DNA of 64,000 nucleotides from Sycon ciliatum (Eukaryota; Porifera; Calcarea; Leucosolenida; Sycettidae): NCBI RefSeq assembly GCF_964019385.1, contig NC_088646.1, forward strand, positions 12,198,234 to 12,262,233, read 5' to 3'. Positions 11,831-22,993 of the stretch are shown piece by piece. Under the pieces are notes generated by a model. It did no database searches. It was not told the origin of the DNA and worked only from the letters and a program-made list of their open reading frames with translations. How positions within the stretch are numbered: the first letter of the stretch is position 1; each line of letters starts with the position of its first letter. The position numbers and the translations under genes were made by a program.

Positions 11831-12233
11831 TCACCTGTCTAGATGATCTGCCTTCATTGCTGGGTTGAGTGTTTCACCCAGCACTGCAGCAGCTTGTCAA
11901 AAGAGCAGTCTGTCCAACTTTGCCAAAAGCAATGGTCTCCCATGTAAATGTACACACATGTTTTGGTCCAAAGGGCTTGAAAGTGATGACGTCAAAAACG
12001 GCCTGGGAGTAGTAAATTGACATCAGATTTCTATTTTGGATCCACTAAGGTGTGACTTTGCTATTGCCTCAGTATGTGGGTGCATAGCAACCCACTCATG
12101 TCGTATGCAGGTGCAACTTTTACTTCGCCACCAGTTGTCACCCCGCCCCCACTAGCCAAATCAGTCAGTTTCACTGGCAACATCACCTTGCTGTGAGTGA
12201 GACCGCTTGAAATGTGCTTGGATCCATACAAAA

Positions 12234-12261
12234 ACTGGATCCAGGTGGATCCAGTTTTCGA
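12234..12261. repeat. Short perfect palindrome
   Basis: 13-bp arms AAAACTGGATCCA around two bases. No flanking duplication seen. Confidence 0.7.
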
Positions 12262-12649
12262 ATTTTTCAAACTGTTGCTATGCCATTGCTATGGAGTGAC
12301 GTAGCACTTTCAAGCCCTAATGCTCAAACCGGGGCGGCCGGACAGCCTGAGGAAGGCCTCCATGATTGGGTGGTGGTGGTGGGTACCAGGGAGGCATAAA
12401 ATACGTATTTTTACCCGATGAACCGCCCCTCAGAGGCTGGTACCCACCGGTAATTCATGTCTCCTGAATCAGGCTGCATGGTCCACATCCAAAGTAGGAA
12501 TCACGGTGATAATTGTGCACTCCTTCCACAGTCAGATTGACATTATCGTCTTGACTCTTGAGCACTTAATCTAAGTTCCTCGATCATGAGTGTGGCAAGT
12601 CCAATACTATGTCACGTGAGTAGTCGAAGATTCCCAGTCAGCCTGTGAA

Positions 12650-12835
12650 GTATTACAAGTTTGTAGTTTGGATTGGACGGTCAGTTTTCACTGATTTCGT
12701 CTTGGTACGATCTTCCTCACAGCACCAATTTTTTCATCATTTTGTAAGGGCCTCGATACTTCTCAGTAGTGACAATTGGAAACTTTGTTGTGATCTGCAA
12801 TGCCTCGTCTTTGTCCAGGTCAACGGTTGTCGATT
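12650..12835 (-). pseudogene. Inverted, decayed fragment of the PAN-GHL15 gene family (exon 1)
   Basis: Read on the minus strand this DNA aligns with exon 1 of genes A-D: EALQITTKFPIVTTEKYRG matches their QALQIMAKFPIVTIEKYQG, and nucleotides matching GTGAGGAAGATCG and CACAGG..TGGGAATC follow in the same order. Stops and indels break it. It lies about 800 bp upstream of gene A in opposite orientation and is much more diverged than A-D are from one another in this block. Confidence 0.7.
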
Positions 12836-12839
12836 AGAC

Positions 12840-13637
12840 AAAGCCTTGGATGCATTGTGGGAAGAAACTTGAACGGCCATGAATGGGAAACTTCATGGAT
12901 GCTGCTGTTTGACACCGTTTGGCACAGTCCTGCAAAAAGAGTCCTTTTCTCCCTTTGGGATACCCTCGCCGTCCGCCTTGGTATCATCCAGGGTAACGAT
13001 CTACATCGTCATGTAAATAATATCCACTAGTAGATCCACTAGTACTTGTAGATCTACTAGTAGATCTACTATAATAAATAGTTTATAGTGACTACGGACG
13101 GCACCATGAGCCTACCAGCATTCAACCTTGGACAAACGATTTTCCAACTCGCCTGCATGTAGATCGACACTCTTCTTCTGAGCACTGACTGTGGTCAAAA
13201 GTTAGGAAAGATTGGATTGAAGACCTTGTTGCACATTCGATTGATCACGAGATCGATAGCTTACAACAATCATGTAAATCTCAGGCCACATACATGATCA
13301 GCTGATAATATTGATAAGCCCAGCACTCGCGAGTCAGAGAGAATTATAATTATAGAGACTACAAGTACAAGGTTGACATCCGGATATTTACAAGTAAGAG
13401 TTCTGCAAACACTGCTATTCTTTTCTTGGTTGCCCGACCTGGTTCCAACAGCAGTCGTGGACCAGAACTACTCGTCGAAGAAGAGCGAGTCGAAAGGGAA
13501 GGCTCGGATCAGCGATCGCTGGCCGCAGCGACTAGCTCGAGGCTTCAAGAAGAACTGTTTGAGTCCGTACGACTCGTACTAACAAACGGTGAAAGACAGG
13601 GTCCTGAGTCAGAGACTGAGGAAGGTCCGCAGGGGTC
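12840..13637. other. Upstream region of gene A, no gene seen
   Basis: Contains a short array of ATCCACTAGTAG-like repeats near 13020-13080. The open frame at 13373-13674 is probably 5' UTR of gene A. Confidence 0.5.
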
Positions 13638-16600
13638 ATGGCTGCCAAATCATCAGTCATTCAGCTGGCTGTAGTAGTGCTGTTGATAACTTTGGGAGTC
13701 GGTGGGCCTGTGGGAAGCCAACCAGCCTGCCTTGACGAGTTCGTGCTCCGCGGAAACAATCTGTACCCTGTAAGCAAAGCTGATGGTGAGCGTGTTGTAT
13801 CGCTAGGACCGAAAGACACTTGGCAAGATTGCCAGACGGCTTGCTCAAGTAGCAGCAAAGTCTGCAAGTCCTGGACATACTTTTTCGCAAATGCCAGCAA
13901 AGCACTGCGACAGAGCTGCTTTGGACGTACAGATGAGCACTGGGATCCTCAGCTCTCGGATTCAACAGTAGCCAGTGGCGTGAACTGCAAATCTCCACCA
14001 GCTACTGCTCTGCCTAATGCACCACCACCTAATGTTCAGTTCAGCTGGGACCACGTTCCTGTGTTCATTCATACATCGAACACAACTGGACCATTCAACG
14101 ACCAGGCATTGCAGATCATGGCCAAGTTTCCAATTGTCACAATTGAGAAGTATCAAGGTCCCAACAGTGGATATCATTATCCTGCTGAGAAATGGGTGTG
14201 CTGTGAGGAAGATCGCATTGTGGATACGTTGAAATCTGTGAAAAAGATCAACCCAAACATCACAGGAATCTTCTACTACAACATGGTTCTGGACTTTCCA
14301 CAGTATCGATTGCACGAGAACTTTGCCAAGAACGAGAGCTGGTGGCTTCATGACCAACACGGCAATGTAGTACGCGTTGCAGTAAGTACACAACTTCACA
14401 ACTGTTGTAGAGGGATGGTGCAACTCGGGGGGGGGGGGGGGGGGACTTCGCCAAACAACAAGGTACAACTTCCACAATGTTAGTTTGTTGCAACCCGGGG
14501 AGGTGAGGGGGGGGGGGGGGATGACTTCGCCAAACAACAAGGTACAACTTCCACAATGTTAGTTTGTTGCAACCCGGGGAGGTGAGGGGGGGGGGGGGGG
14601 GTAGAGGGATGATATGACTATGAATAAGACATGTATAACTGTTAGCAGACCGACATCAGTCCGATTGCCTTTATGTGAAGTTCCAAAATCATAAATCATC
14701 CGCACTGATGCTAGCATTGCAGGATAGACATTTGATGGGCACACACACCTCTATACCACAGAGAAGTAATGTGCTAGTCCCTGGGCCATAGCGCGTCATG
14801 TAAGTAAAGAAGCATCCATGTATCTCTAATATAAGCGCAGTCTCTTGTAGAAACCCAGTCTCTGTTATAAGCGCACTCCAAGAGGGCTTCGAAGATATAC
14901 AAGCGCAATCTCCAATATAAGCGCAGGGCCTATAATGGAGAAGTGTATGGCGGATCATGTCATGCATGTTTGACGACCACAGTATCACATACACACATGT
15001 TATGGCGCAGGTCTGTGATCCCCGAGATAAAAATGTACAGACTCAGTATACCAGGAAGTGCAACACTGCATTCAGGGTACCCGGTGGGAAATTTTGTGCT
15101 ACTGGTACTTCAAAGTATAAGAAAAAATAATTGTACAAGATGGTTGACACAATCATAAACCCAGTCTCTAGTAGAAGCCCAGTCTCCAATATAAGCCCAG
15201 GGTCAGGACTGGTTGAAAAATGATACACCGTATTATCTCTAATATAAGCACGGTCCTTTATTTTTTCAATTCACCTCCGGCCCGTGCTATTAATGGAGAC
15301 GTTCCTTTATTGGAGACTGTTCCATTATTATTTCAACCTCATTTCAGACGCATGTTGCCATGCCAAATTTATATGTCAGACACACACATTTCAGGGTTTT
15401 TTCCGCCGGTACAGATAATGAATTTACACAGTGTGCTTATAATGGAGACTGAGCACTTTATTTTTTGAATGCCGCCCCAAGGTGTTCTATTATTGGAGAC
15501 TGTGCTTATATTAGAGATAATACGGTAAGCCCAGGGCTTATAATGGAGATAATACGGTAGTCTTTTGGTTTGCATCAGGGCGTCGTAACATGATCTAGGG
15601 AGACTGCATGAGAGCCCTTATTCCATAACAGTTAGCACACGGACATACAGGTACTCAATCTGCGGACAGAACTGTTTCGTCCTTTGTGGACTCATCAGCG
15701 CAGCACAGAGAAAATGAGGCCGAACCTGATAGCAATGAAAAATAAAATTTCCAAAGCCAGATTTAAACCAGGCCCGAAAAATCCTTGCCAGAGTGCTCAA
15801 ACCGAAAAGTCAGTGAGCTCTGCGTAACGCAAACAGCAAAGGCACTGCCCCGCATGAGCGTGCTCAACTGCTACAAGAGCAGGAGCGAAATACTCATACA
15901 GTAAAACCCGGTTTAAGCGACCTCCCCCCCCTCCCCCCCCCCCTCCCCCCTCCCCCCCCACGGGGCAAGCAAAAGCGGTCGTTAAAGCCAGGTGGTGTTT
16001 AGAACCAGGCCCCACTGTGTGTGTGTGTAGAACTGTTCGTGCATGGAAAAACGGTCGTTAAGAGCAGGTGGTCGCTAAACCCAGAGGCCGCTTACACCAG
16101 GTTTTACTGTACAGGTGTAAATGTGAGCTTCGATCCCAGATTTGGAAGTAAGTTTAGGTCAAGTGATCCATGGTGAATGCAAGCTAGTAGTAGTAGTATT
16201 TATTATTTGACTAGGGGAGTCCCAACAGGCATGGCCTTGTTGCAGGGAACCCTAGGTAAGCTAGACTTGACCGTGATTACACTTCACAGCAGTAATCTGC
16301 TGACCCAATTGCCAAGTGCAGCTCATGGCCAGCCATGTCATACGGCACCAGCGTGTATATTAGTACACCGGCCTAGCTCCAGCCAGGGGCGACTAGAAGG
16401 AGCAGTCTGGGACCTCAACCCACCAAATCATCCACATTACACTGAGTCTTGTAGGGTTAGCGTAGCATCGGGATTTCAGGTTGTCCAGCCCAATGGAATG
16501 CTTGACCGGACATGAGTCATATTGACGAATTGCCCTGTCGTGCTCAAATTGGGCGAGTCCGCCGTTTCAAAAATAAGGTCCTGCGGTCATGTCTGTGCCT

Positions 16601-17393
16601 GAAGGAACCAGTGTTTGTTGTTGCTTGAGGACATGTCTGTACACAATGGCAGTGATTGCCGCTCACTACTGACGTGTCCGGTCTGGTTGTCTGTGTGTTT
16701 GTTCATGTGCCCGGCATGCGATGTGCGTGTGATTGTCAGGGAGGTGGCCACGGCCATGCAGATTTGCTTGTTTACGACACCAGGCAGAAAACTGTGGCCG
16801 ATCTGTTCATGAATGCGTGCTTGGATCTTGTTCCCACTGGCGCAGTGGATGGGTGCTTTGTAGACCGACCCGTGGATGGCATACCGGACACGGACACACC
16901 TGAAAAGTACCTCGACCTGATCACGTCGCACATTACCACCCTGCAAGAGTTTCAAAATCGTCTTGGCAACGGTCCACTTGTGGCTAACCATGGTTACAGC
17001 ATGCCCGGGGTCAATGCTGTCATGATTGAGGGGTTCGCGGCCTCGGAGGAAAGCATTGAGACCCTTCAATGGAGTGCCAAGCGAGGCAAGCTCGTCGAAG
17101 CACACATGTCCGGAGGAGATTGTGACAGTGACGAGGGCATTCACAACCATCTCGCCGCGTTTCTCATCGGCGCCGGAGAGTATTCGTATTTCGGATGTGG
17201 CCCCTGGTTCAGGACAAACGAGTCATCCATCGCCACGCAATGGAAGGCCTCCTACGATAAGCCACTGGGTGCACCACTGGGACCAGCGGTCAAGACGGGC
17301 CAGGTCTACACGCGGAAATTTGCCAGTGGCACAGCTGTCCAGTTTGACTGCTCAAGCAAGAAGGGCGAGATCCACTGGAGCCCTGAGTCTTAA
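13638..17393 (+). CDS. Gene A: secreted PAN/Apple plus GHL15-like putative glycosidase
   Basis: Two exons, 13638-14381 and 16740-17393, join in phase 0 (GTAAGT donor, ATTGTCAG acceptor) into 465 residues. Residues 1-29 form a hydrophobic signal peptide. Residues 31-117 carry six cysteines (31, 65, 69, 76, 94, 117) in a PAN/Apple-like layout with TWQDCQTAC and CKSWTY. After a proline linker comes a domain like Pfam 'hypothetical glycosyl hydrolase family 15': HVPVFIHTSNTTGPFND, FPIVTIEKYQG, then in exon 2 DGCFVDRPVDG, VANHGYSMPGVNAVMIEGF and GKLVEAHM. In that family acidic residues at strand ends are thought to be catalytic; Asp and Glu here are candidates only. N-glycosylation sequons fit secretion. 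The substrate is unknown. B, C and D are paralogs. Confidence 0.85.
14390..14610. repeat. Tandem repeat with long G runs in the gene A intron
   Basis: Two to three units of about 75 bp containing ACTTCGCCAAACAACAAGGT, each followed by a run of 13-16 G. The G runs could form quadruplexes on the sense strand. Confidence 0.85.
14810..15560. repeat. Cluster of ATAAGCGCAGTCTCC-type interspersed repeats
   Basis: Short direct and inverted copies of (C)TCTAATATAAGC(G)CAGTC occur at least eight times. A bounded element within it is listed at 15228-15525. Confidence 0.6.
15228..15525. mobile_element. TIR element, CCGTATTATCTC ends
   Basis: The left end CCGTATTATCTCTAATATAA is mirrored exactly at the right (TTATATTAGAGATAATACGG). 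Non-coding, about 298 bp, in the gene A intron. Confidence 0.75.
15899..16109. mobile_element. Pogo-like MITE with C-rich core
   Basis: Ends CAGTAAAACCCGGTTTAAGC and, inverted, CAGTAAAACCTGGTGTAAGC. TA at 15897-15898 and 16110-16111. Core holds C7-C9 runs. Confidence 0.8.
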
Positions 17394-17640
17394 GCTGCTG
17401 CTGCTGCCAGCGTCTGCCTGGGCTAGGGCAGTGACTTATCTACGAGCACACACCGTGTAAAGTTATTCATAAGTGAATGTACTGAGTTGTGTGTAGATGG
17501 CCATCCTTTATGCAGTTGTGCTACTGCGTACAGTTCACCAGACTTAAACCTAGCGTATAACGATAACTCAGGAATACATGTAACAACTCTACCCTCAGAC
17601 CTACATGTAGTTACACTGCTATGGGCTCATCAACTGCTAG
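17394..17640. other. 3' flank of gene A
   Basis: No coding exon or clear polyadenylation cluster identified before the minisatellite. Confidence 0.5.
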
Positions 17641-18050
17641 GGCTCATACACCGTAATGGGCTCATACACTGTAATGGGTCAATACACTGTAATGGGTTCA
17701 TACGCAGTAAAGGGTTCATACACTGTAATGACGGCATACACTGTAATGACTTCATACACTGTCATGGATTCATACACCGTAATGGGTTGGTACACTGCAA
17801 TGGGTTCATACACTGTAATGGGTTCATACACTGTAATGACTTCATACACTGTAATGGGTTCGTACACTGCTATGGGTTCACACACTGTAATGACTTCATA
17901 CACTGTAATGACTTCATACACTGTAATGGGATCGTACACTGCAATGGGTTCGTACACTGCAATGGGCTCAAACTTCATAGTACTTCATACACTGTAATGA
18001 CTTCATTCACCGCAATGACTTCATACACTGTAATGACTTTATTCCCGTAG
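17641..18050. repeat. 18-bp minisatellite downstream of gene A
   Basis: About 22 degenerate units of TTCATACACTGTAATGGG, with GGG/GAC variants. Because 18 is a multiple of 3 it gives open frames on both strands; these are not genes. Confidence 0.95.
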
Positions 18051-18091
18051 CTATACTTCAGTAACGTCTGGCGCTAGCCAGGGTCCACCCA

Positions 18092-18650
18092 TCTTTAAAG
18101 GGGAAGTTAAGCCTAAAATCAAATTTTCACCACTTGTAGTCTTCGGGGTGCTGAGTAGAATGGTGTTGGTCCGAGGAAGCTGAGACGCTCCCTTCCTCCT
18201 TTATTCCCAATCGAAATCGCGCACTTCCATCGAAACTGGGTGACTGCGCCCTACTAGATGGGGATCTGTATGCAAAATGTCACTAGAAGCGCCATTTCAT
18301 TCTGATAAAAGCACGGATGACCACAATTGGCCCCTATGTTGTAGTCTTTTGGACGCTGAGTCGACTGGTTTTGGTCCGAAAAGGCTGCGATGAAGCGTTC
18401 GACCATTATTCCCAATCGAACATGGCTGAACAAGGGGTCGCGTGCTCCTGCGTACACCCGTCACCTGGTCACCGTGCCTGCAGGCTACAACTAATATTTT
18501 ATTACTTACAGCATTTTGAGCGAGTTTCTGTCACTCGAGTTGAACCTTGGAACCTTTGAGTTGAACCTTGGTGTTAGTTGTCGCCTGCTGGCGCGGTGAC
18601 CAGGTGACTGGTGTACGCAGGAGCACGTGACCGCTTGTTCAGACAGTTTT
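18092..18650. mobile_element. Partial copy of the TTAA-flanked long foldback element
   Basis: Starts TTAA-AGGGGAAGTTAAGCC and follows the left arm of the full copy at 49947-50810 for about 400 bp. A short inverted piece (GTGACCAGGTGACTGGTG) follows near 18593. Confidence 0.8.
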
Positions 18651-18889
18651 GTCCCAGGGACATCCCTGGACGAAGCAGAGCATCAAGAAAGACTCAATAA
18701 AGCATTCTAATGAAAATGTTTCCTGAAGAGATGTGTGTTAAAAACTCTGCAAAATTGCAAAATCGTATATTTTCTAGGCACCGTATGGCAAGATTTTGCC
18801 CAATTACCCCCCCCCCCCCAGGAATGCTTTTTTTTTCACTCAGTACACATGTAGGAAGGTGTAGAAAAAGTAAAACTGAACAATCTTCC

Positions 18890-19200
18890 CTGGCGCTATC
18901 CCGTACCTGTCCCGTACTGTATACATGTACCATCAAAGACAGCTAGCCACAATCTGAATATTCAAATAGGGCTTTCAAATGCAAGATCACAACGTGAAGC
19001 AACTTGGAAGAATGAGTATGTATGCGAAGTGTATCAGGGGGAATGCATGCAGGGCGATAGTGCGGGTTCGAATCCTAGGTTGTAAACAAAAATAGGAGAA
19101 ATGAAAAATTTGTAACATCCCTATGCTTTTTTTGCCTAGGTCATGAAGGTGGTAGACGGTACCGTATTACCCTCGAATGCTAAGAGAAAGTTTATTTCTT
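18890..19200. repeat. Interspersed repeat, copy 1 (second copy at 58945-59450)
   Basis: Shares GGCGCTATCCCGTACC, CATCAAAGACAGCT, ATTCAAATAGGGCTTTCAAA, a GGGTTCGAATCC motif and CCTATGCT....GCCTAG with the copy near 59 kb. The GGGTTCGAATCC motif is a perfect RNA polymerase III B box, so this may be a SINE. Confidence 0.75.
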
Positions 19201-19205
19201 TCGCT

Positions 19206-19435
19206 CAGGGCCCTACGCCATGCTTTTTTGCCTAGCTCATCATGCATGTTATTCGAACAGATGGAAACTTTTTGCAATACAATGATGTAGCCGATCAGTT
19301 CGTTGTGATATGGCTGGGCATTGTAGCCGTCATGGTTGACGTAAAACACTATAGCCAATCAATGGAAAAAACATTTCCATGAGTTTTAATAACATGCATG
19401 ATGAGCTAGGCAAAAAAGCACAGCGTAGGGCCCTA
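19206..19435. mobile_element. Small TIR element inside the interspersed repeat
   Basis: 47-bp arms at 19206-19252 and 19389-19435 (CAGGGCCCTACGCCATGC inwards) match with one or two differences around a 136-bp core. Only one arm-like end is present in the 59-kb copy. Confidence 0.75.
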
Positions 19436-19689
19436 AGCTTCCAAGCTCTCTTGTACACTGACATGGGTTCGTACACTGCAACGGGTTCCTACACAGTAAT
19501 GAGCAGGAAAGCGACTGGGGAGACATGGACGTTGTATTATGATACGTCTAGGTATAATACTGCCCTATGTTGGTATTGCTGTTGCAGCTGTGCAGCCTTC
19601 GACCCTAAGGGGTTGGTGGACGGCTCTGTGTGGTCTCCCCCCCCCCCCCCCTCGCTCTGTGTGGTCTCCCCCCGCCCCCCCCCCCCCTC

Positions 19690-22230
19690 GCACATAGCCA
19701 CATACCTATGGGAACACTACCGTGGTTCCCTGTCGTTTGCTCAGCGTCGACGGGTGCAGAAACTGTGTCCCCGACCGGACGTGGAAGAAATGAAACGTCC
19801 ACGAGTGGACCCTTTCCTGTCAGATGTCCAGGGCCTGGCCAATGCCAAGAGGGCTGATCGAATGCTGGCCAGCATCCAACAGGTCACGGATAATTTCCGT
19901 CCCCTGACCGCGCTCTGGGCGGCGATTGAGCAGGGCCGGCCGGTCCACGAACTGACAGAGCTCGTCCAGATGGCGATCATTATGACGGGCGACGCCTCTA
20001 ACGTGTTATCTGAGACACGCCGTCAGCGCCTCCTGGCAGCGCTGCCGAAGAGATGCCCAAAGAGCCTACTGCAGGACTTTTTTTTTGAACTTCGTTTTAC
20101 TTCGCAAAATCCAAACGGGAATTTCTTCCCAATGACAAGGTAGCTAAGATCTTAAGAGGGAAGAAAAAAGAGAGAGAGAGAAAAACGGAAAGAAAAAGTG
20201 TGTATGCACTGGAAATGATAGTCAGCTGGAAATCGGATCCATTGTCAAACATGGCATTTGCTACTGTTGCATGTAGTCAACGAGCAATTGCGTAGGGTAC
20301 TGCTGCAGCTTTGAAGGTCTCCAGCGTTGTGCTGGAGCGGACGTCTCCAGGTAATCTTTTTCTTACTTGCATCCTTCCGGTGATCTCCTCTTCGGTGATG
20401 GCTTTTCTCGGGAGTGCAAACGCAAGTGCCAGGAAATGGATGTATTCCAGCCACGGCCTTCTGGGCGGCGCCCGGGAACCGCACAGGACCGGTCGCACCG
20501 TGCCCGTCCTGACCGTTTTCTGGTCGCTCCATGTACCAGTCGGACTCAGTTCGGTTCCACTCTTACGACAGGGCTGGACGAGGCCTCGTCACCCGCCAGC
20601 CTGAGGAGCATTTCCGCCAGCCAGCAAAAAACGGCCAAGGCCAGCCCTTTCGCGGGCGCCCGCTAGGTCGTTGACAACCTCCCCCCATGCGTGGCTGCCT
20701 CACGGAAACCCCTACCCCCAAGGTAGCGGGCTGATTGGAGCATTTTGCGACAGCCTGGTGAGACCTAACGCAGGATGCGTGGGTGTTGAAGACCGTCTCA
20801 GGGTACCGCTTAGACCTCCAAACTGCACCTTGCCAGCGGTCCGCTCCGACAGAGATGCGGTTCCCTCCCAAAAAATGCACCACCGTCCACCAGAAATAAA
20901 GGATTTCTTATCCAAAGGTGCAATTCGACCAGTGAGCCCATTTCCCGGCCAGTTCGTGAGCCTGCTATTCACCGTACCCAAGAAGAGTACCACCGCCGAA
21001 CGTCCCGTAATCAACCTCCGCCACCTGAACGAGCATGTGCGGTACGAACACTTCCAGATGGAGGGTCTCCACCTTGTTCCCCTGTCCGTCCGAGAAGGCA
21101 ACTGGCTAACAAAGCTAGACCTCAAGGACGCGTACTTCACCGTGCCGATCCATCCTCAGCACCGCCGGCTCCTGCGCTTCAGTTGGGAGGGCCAACTCTA
21201 CGAGTTTCAGTGTCCGCCATCCGGCCTGTCCAGCGTCCCCGGGTGTTCGCCAAGTTGATGAAGGTCCCGATCAGTGTTCTTCATCGTCAGGGCATTCGTC
21301 TTATCCTGTATCTCGACGACCTTCTCCTGATTGCCGAGTCACAGCCGGCTGCCGTGCTACAGACGCAGCAGGCCATCCAACTCCTAGAATCTCTGGGTTC
21401 AGTAATCGATCGGAAGAAGTCCATTCCCGAGCCTACGCAACAGATCAGGTTCTTAGGATTTCAGTTGAACTATGTGGCCATGACGACGTCTGTGCCGATC
21501 GACAGGGCGCGGAAACTCCAGCAGGAGTGCCACCGAGCCCTGCCCCAGCCCTATCTGTCCATCCGTTCATTGGCCTCACTCCTGGGCAGGATGGTTGCGC
21601 GCTCCCCAGGCATGTTTCTGGCTCCACTGCAATTCCGCTACCTTCAGCAATTGAAGATTGCAGCCCTTCGTCGCCATCAGAGCTACCTTGCCATGGTACA
21701 CCGGACGCCAGAAGCCAGGATGGAGTTGGCGTGGTGGTCAGCAGATCTAGAGACTTGGAACGGTCGCTTTTTTTTCTCAAACCTCCCACTCAGCTCACCA
21801 TATTCTCCAATGTGTCCCTGCTCGGCTGGGGAGCGGTGTGCGGCACGACGAGTACCGGGGGTCAATTGTCCCCTACCGAGGCCAATCTCCACATCAATGC
21901 AATGGAATTGATCGCTGCCTCATTTGCGGTGAAAGCCTTTCATCACGTACTGGGCCTCGTACCGTCCCCAGCACATCAAGTTGTTGATCGACAACACGAC
22001 AGCCGTCAGCTACATCAACCGCCTAGGCGGCACGCATCCCCGCCTCCTGTCCCAGATCGCTTGCAATCTCTGGAGATGGGCGGTCCAACACAATATAGGT
22101 ATCCAGGCGGAATATGTGCCGAGCGAGGAGAACCTAGTGGACCATCCTTCTCGGGGCTCCCTCTCCGAGTCCGGCGACTGGCGCCTGGACCCTACTGCTG
22201 CTGTTGTTGTTGAAATCATTTCTCCAGTTT
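19690..22230 (+). pseudogene. DIRS-type retrotransposon relic (gag-like, RT, RNase H)
   Basis: Gag-like pieces lie at 19740-20090 (VDPFLSDVQG, DNFRPLTALWAAIEQG) and 20367-20660 (LFGDGFSRECKR). Reverse transcriptase runs 20860-21750 across two frames: PVINLRHLNEHVRYEHFQME, KLDLKDAYFTVPIHPQHRRL, then LILYLDDLLLIAES with an intact YLDD. RNase H follows in shifted frames (SLLGWGAVC, HINAMELIAASFAVKAFHHV, then IDNTTAVSYINRLGG and SEENLVDHPSRG). The first RNase H aspartate appears lost (FSNVS instead of the usual TDAS). No tyrosine recombinase, methylase or terminal repeats were found. At least three frameshifts and an A/G-rich insertion near 20090-20310 break it, so it cannot be active. Confidence 0.85.
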
Positions 22231-22599
22231 TGCTTGGTGGGCTTAGCCTGTTGCATTCTCCTCAATAGAAAGTAATGACTTGAATACAACAGTTACCGGG
22301 CATAACCGCGTGGAGGTGCCACCATCTATGCCCACGTGGAGGGGACGTTATCAGTCATCTTCCAAGGTCACAATGTCCTTTCTTATGCAACAACTCTGCT
22401 TCTTACTAAGTTTTTAGCCGCTGAACAAAAAGAAAAATAACTTTAAACTTCATTTTGTGGGGTGCAGGAAATCTACCCCTTTTGAATGACGTGTTACGTC
22501 CCCTCCAAGGTTTGTTAACGGAGTCTGCTCTCCGGCATTTTGTTGAGCATGCTCTCCGTAGGTCATGCACGAAAAATATGAGAGAGGGAGAGAGAGTGT

Positions 22600-22667
22600 G
22601 TGTGTATGTATGTGTGTGTGTGTATGTGAAAGCATGAGAGAGGGAGAGTGTGTGTGTTTGTATGCGC

Positions 22668-22705
<38 letters not shown>
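22600..22705. repeat. (GT)n/(GA)n microsatellite
   Basis: Mixed GT and GAGAGG runs ending where the MITE at 22707 is inserted. Confidence 0.9.
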
Positions 22706-22706
<1 letters not shown>

Positions 22707-22707
<1 letters not shown>

Positions 22708-22903
22708 AGGGGCGTCGCACACGGTACGGCCACTACGGTATTGACCGTACCACTATTTGACCCAAGTACCCTGTGAATCAATAAAATGCACCGATTTGGG
22801 CTCTAAATTTCCAATTTTTTCGGCTCAGCCACCCCTCCCCCACGAGTAAATTGTACTTCAGATGGCTGACCGTACCGCACTAAAATACCTTCCGACGCCC
22901 CTG
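22707..22903. mobile_element. hAT-like MITE, copy 1
   Basis: Ends CAGGGGCGTCG and CGACGCCCCTG, 197 bp, inserted in GT repeat (flanks TGTGTGCG and GTGTGTGT). Non-coding. Confidence 0.8.
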
Positions 22904-22993
22904 GTGTGTGTGTGGGGGGGGGGGGCACGCATGTGGGGTGTTCAGCTGCTCCATCTGCTACCAGCTGTAATGGGTAGGGGAGTGGTATTTTAA

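Noticed and set aside
17487-18050. 187- and 113-codon frames with repeated FIHCNG or GSYTVM motifs
   Set aside because: Product of the 18-bp minisatellite, which is open in several frames on both strands; no start or splice context.
19690-22230. Active reverse transcriptase
   Set aside because: YLDD is present, but several frameshifts, loss of an RNase H aspartate and absence of recombinase and terminal repeats exclude activity.
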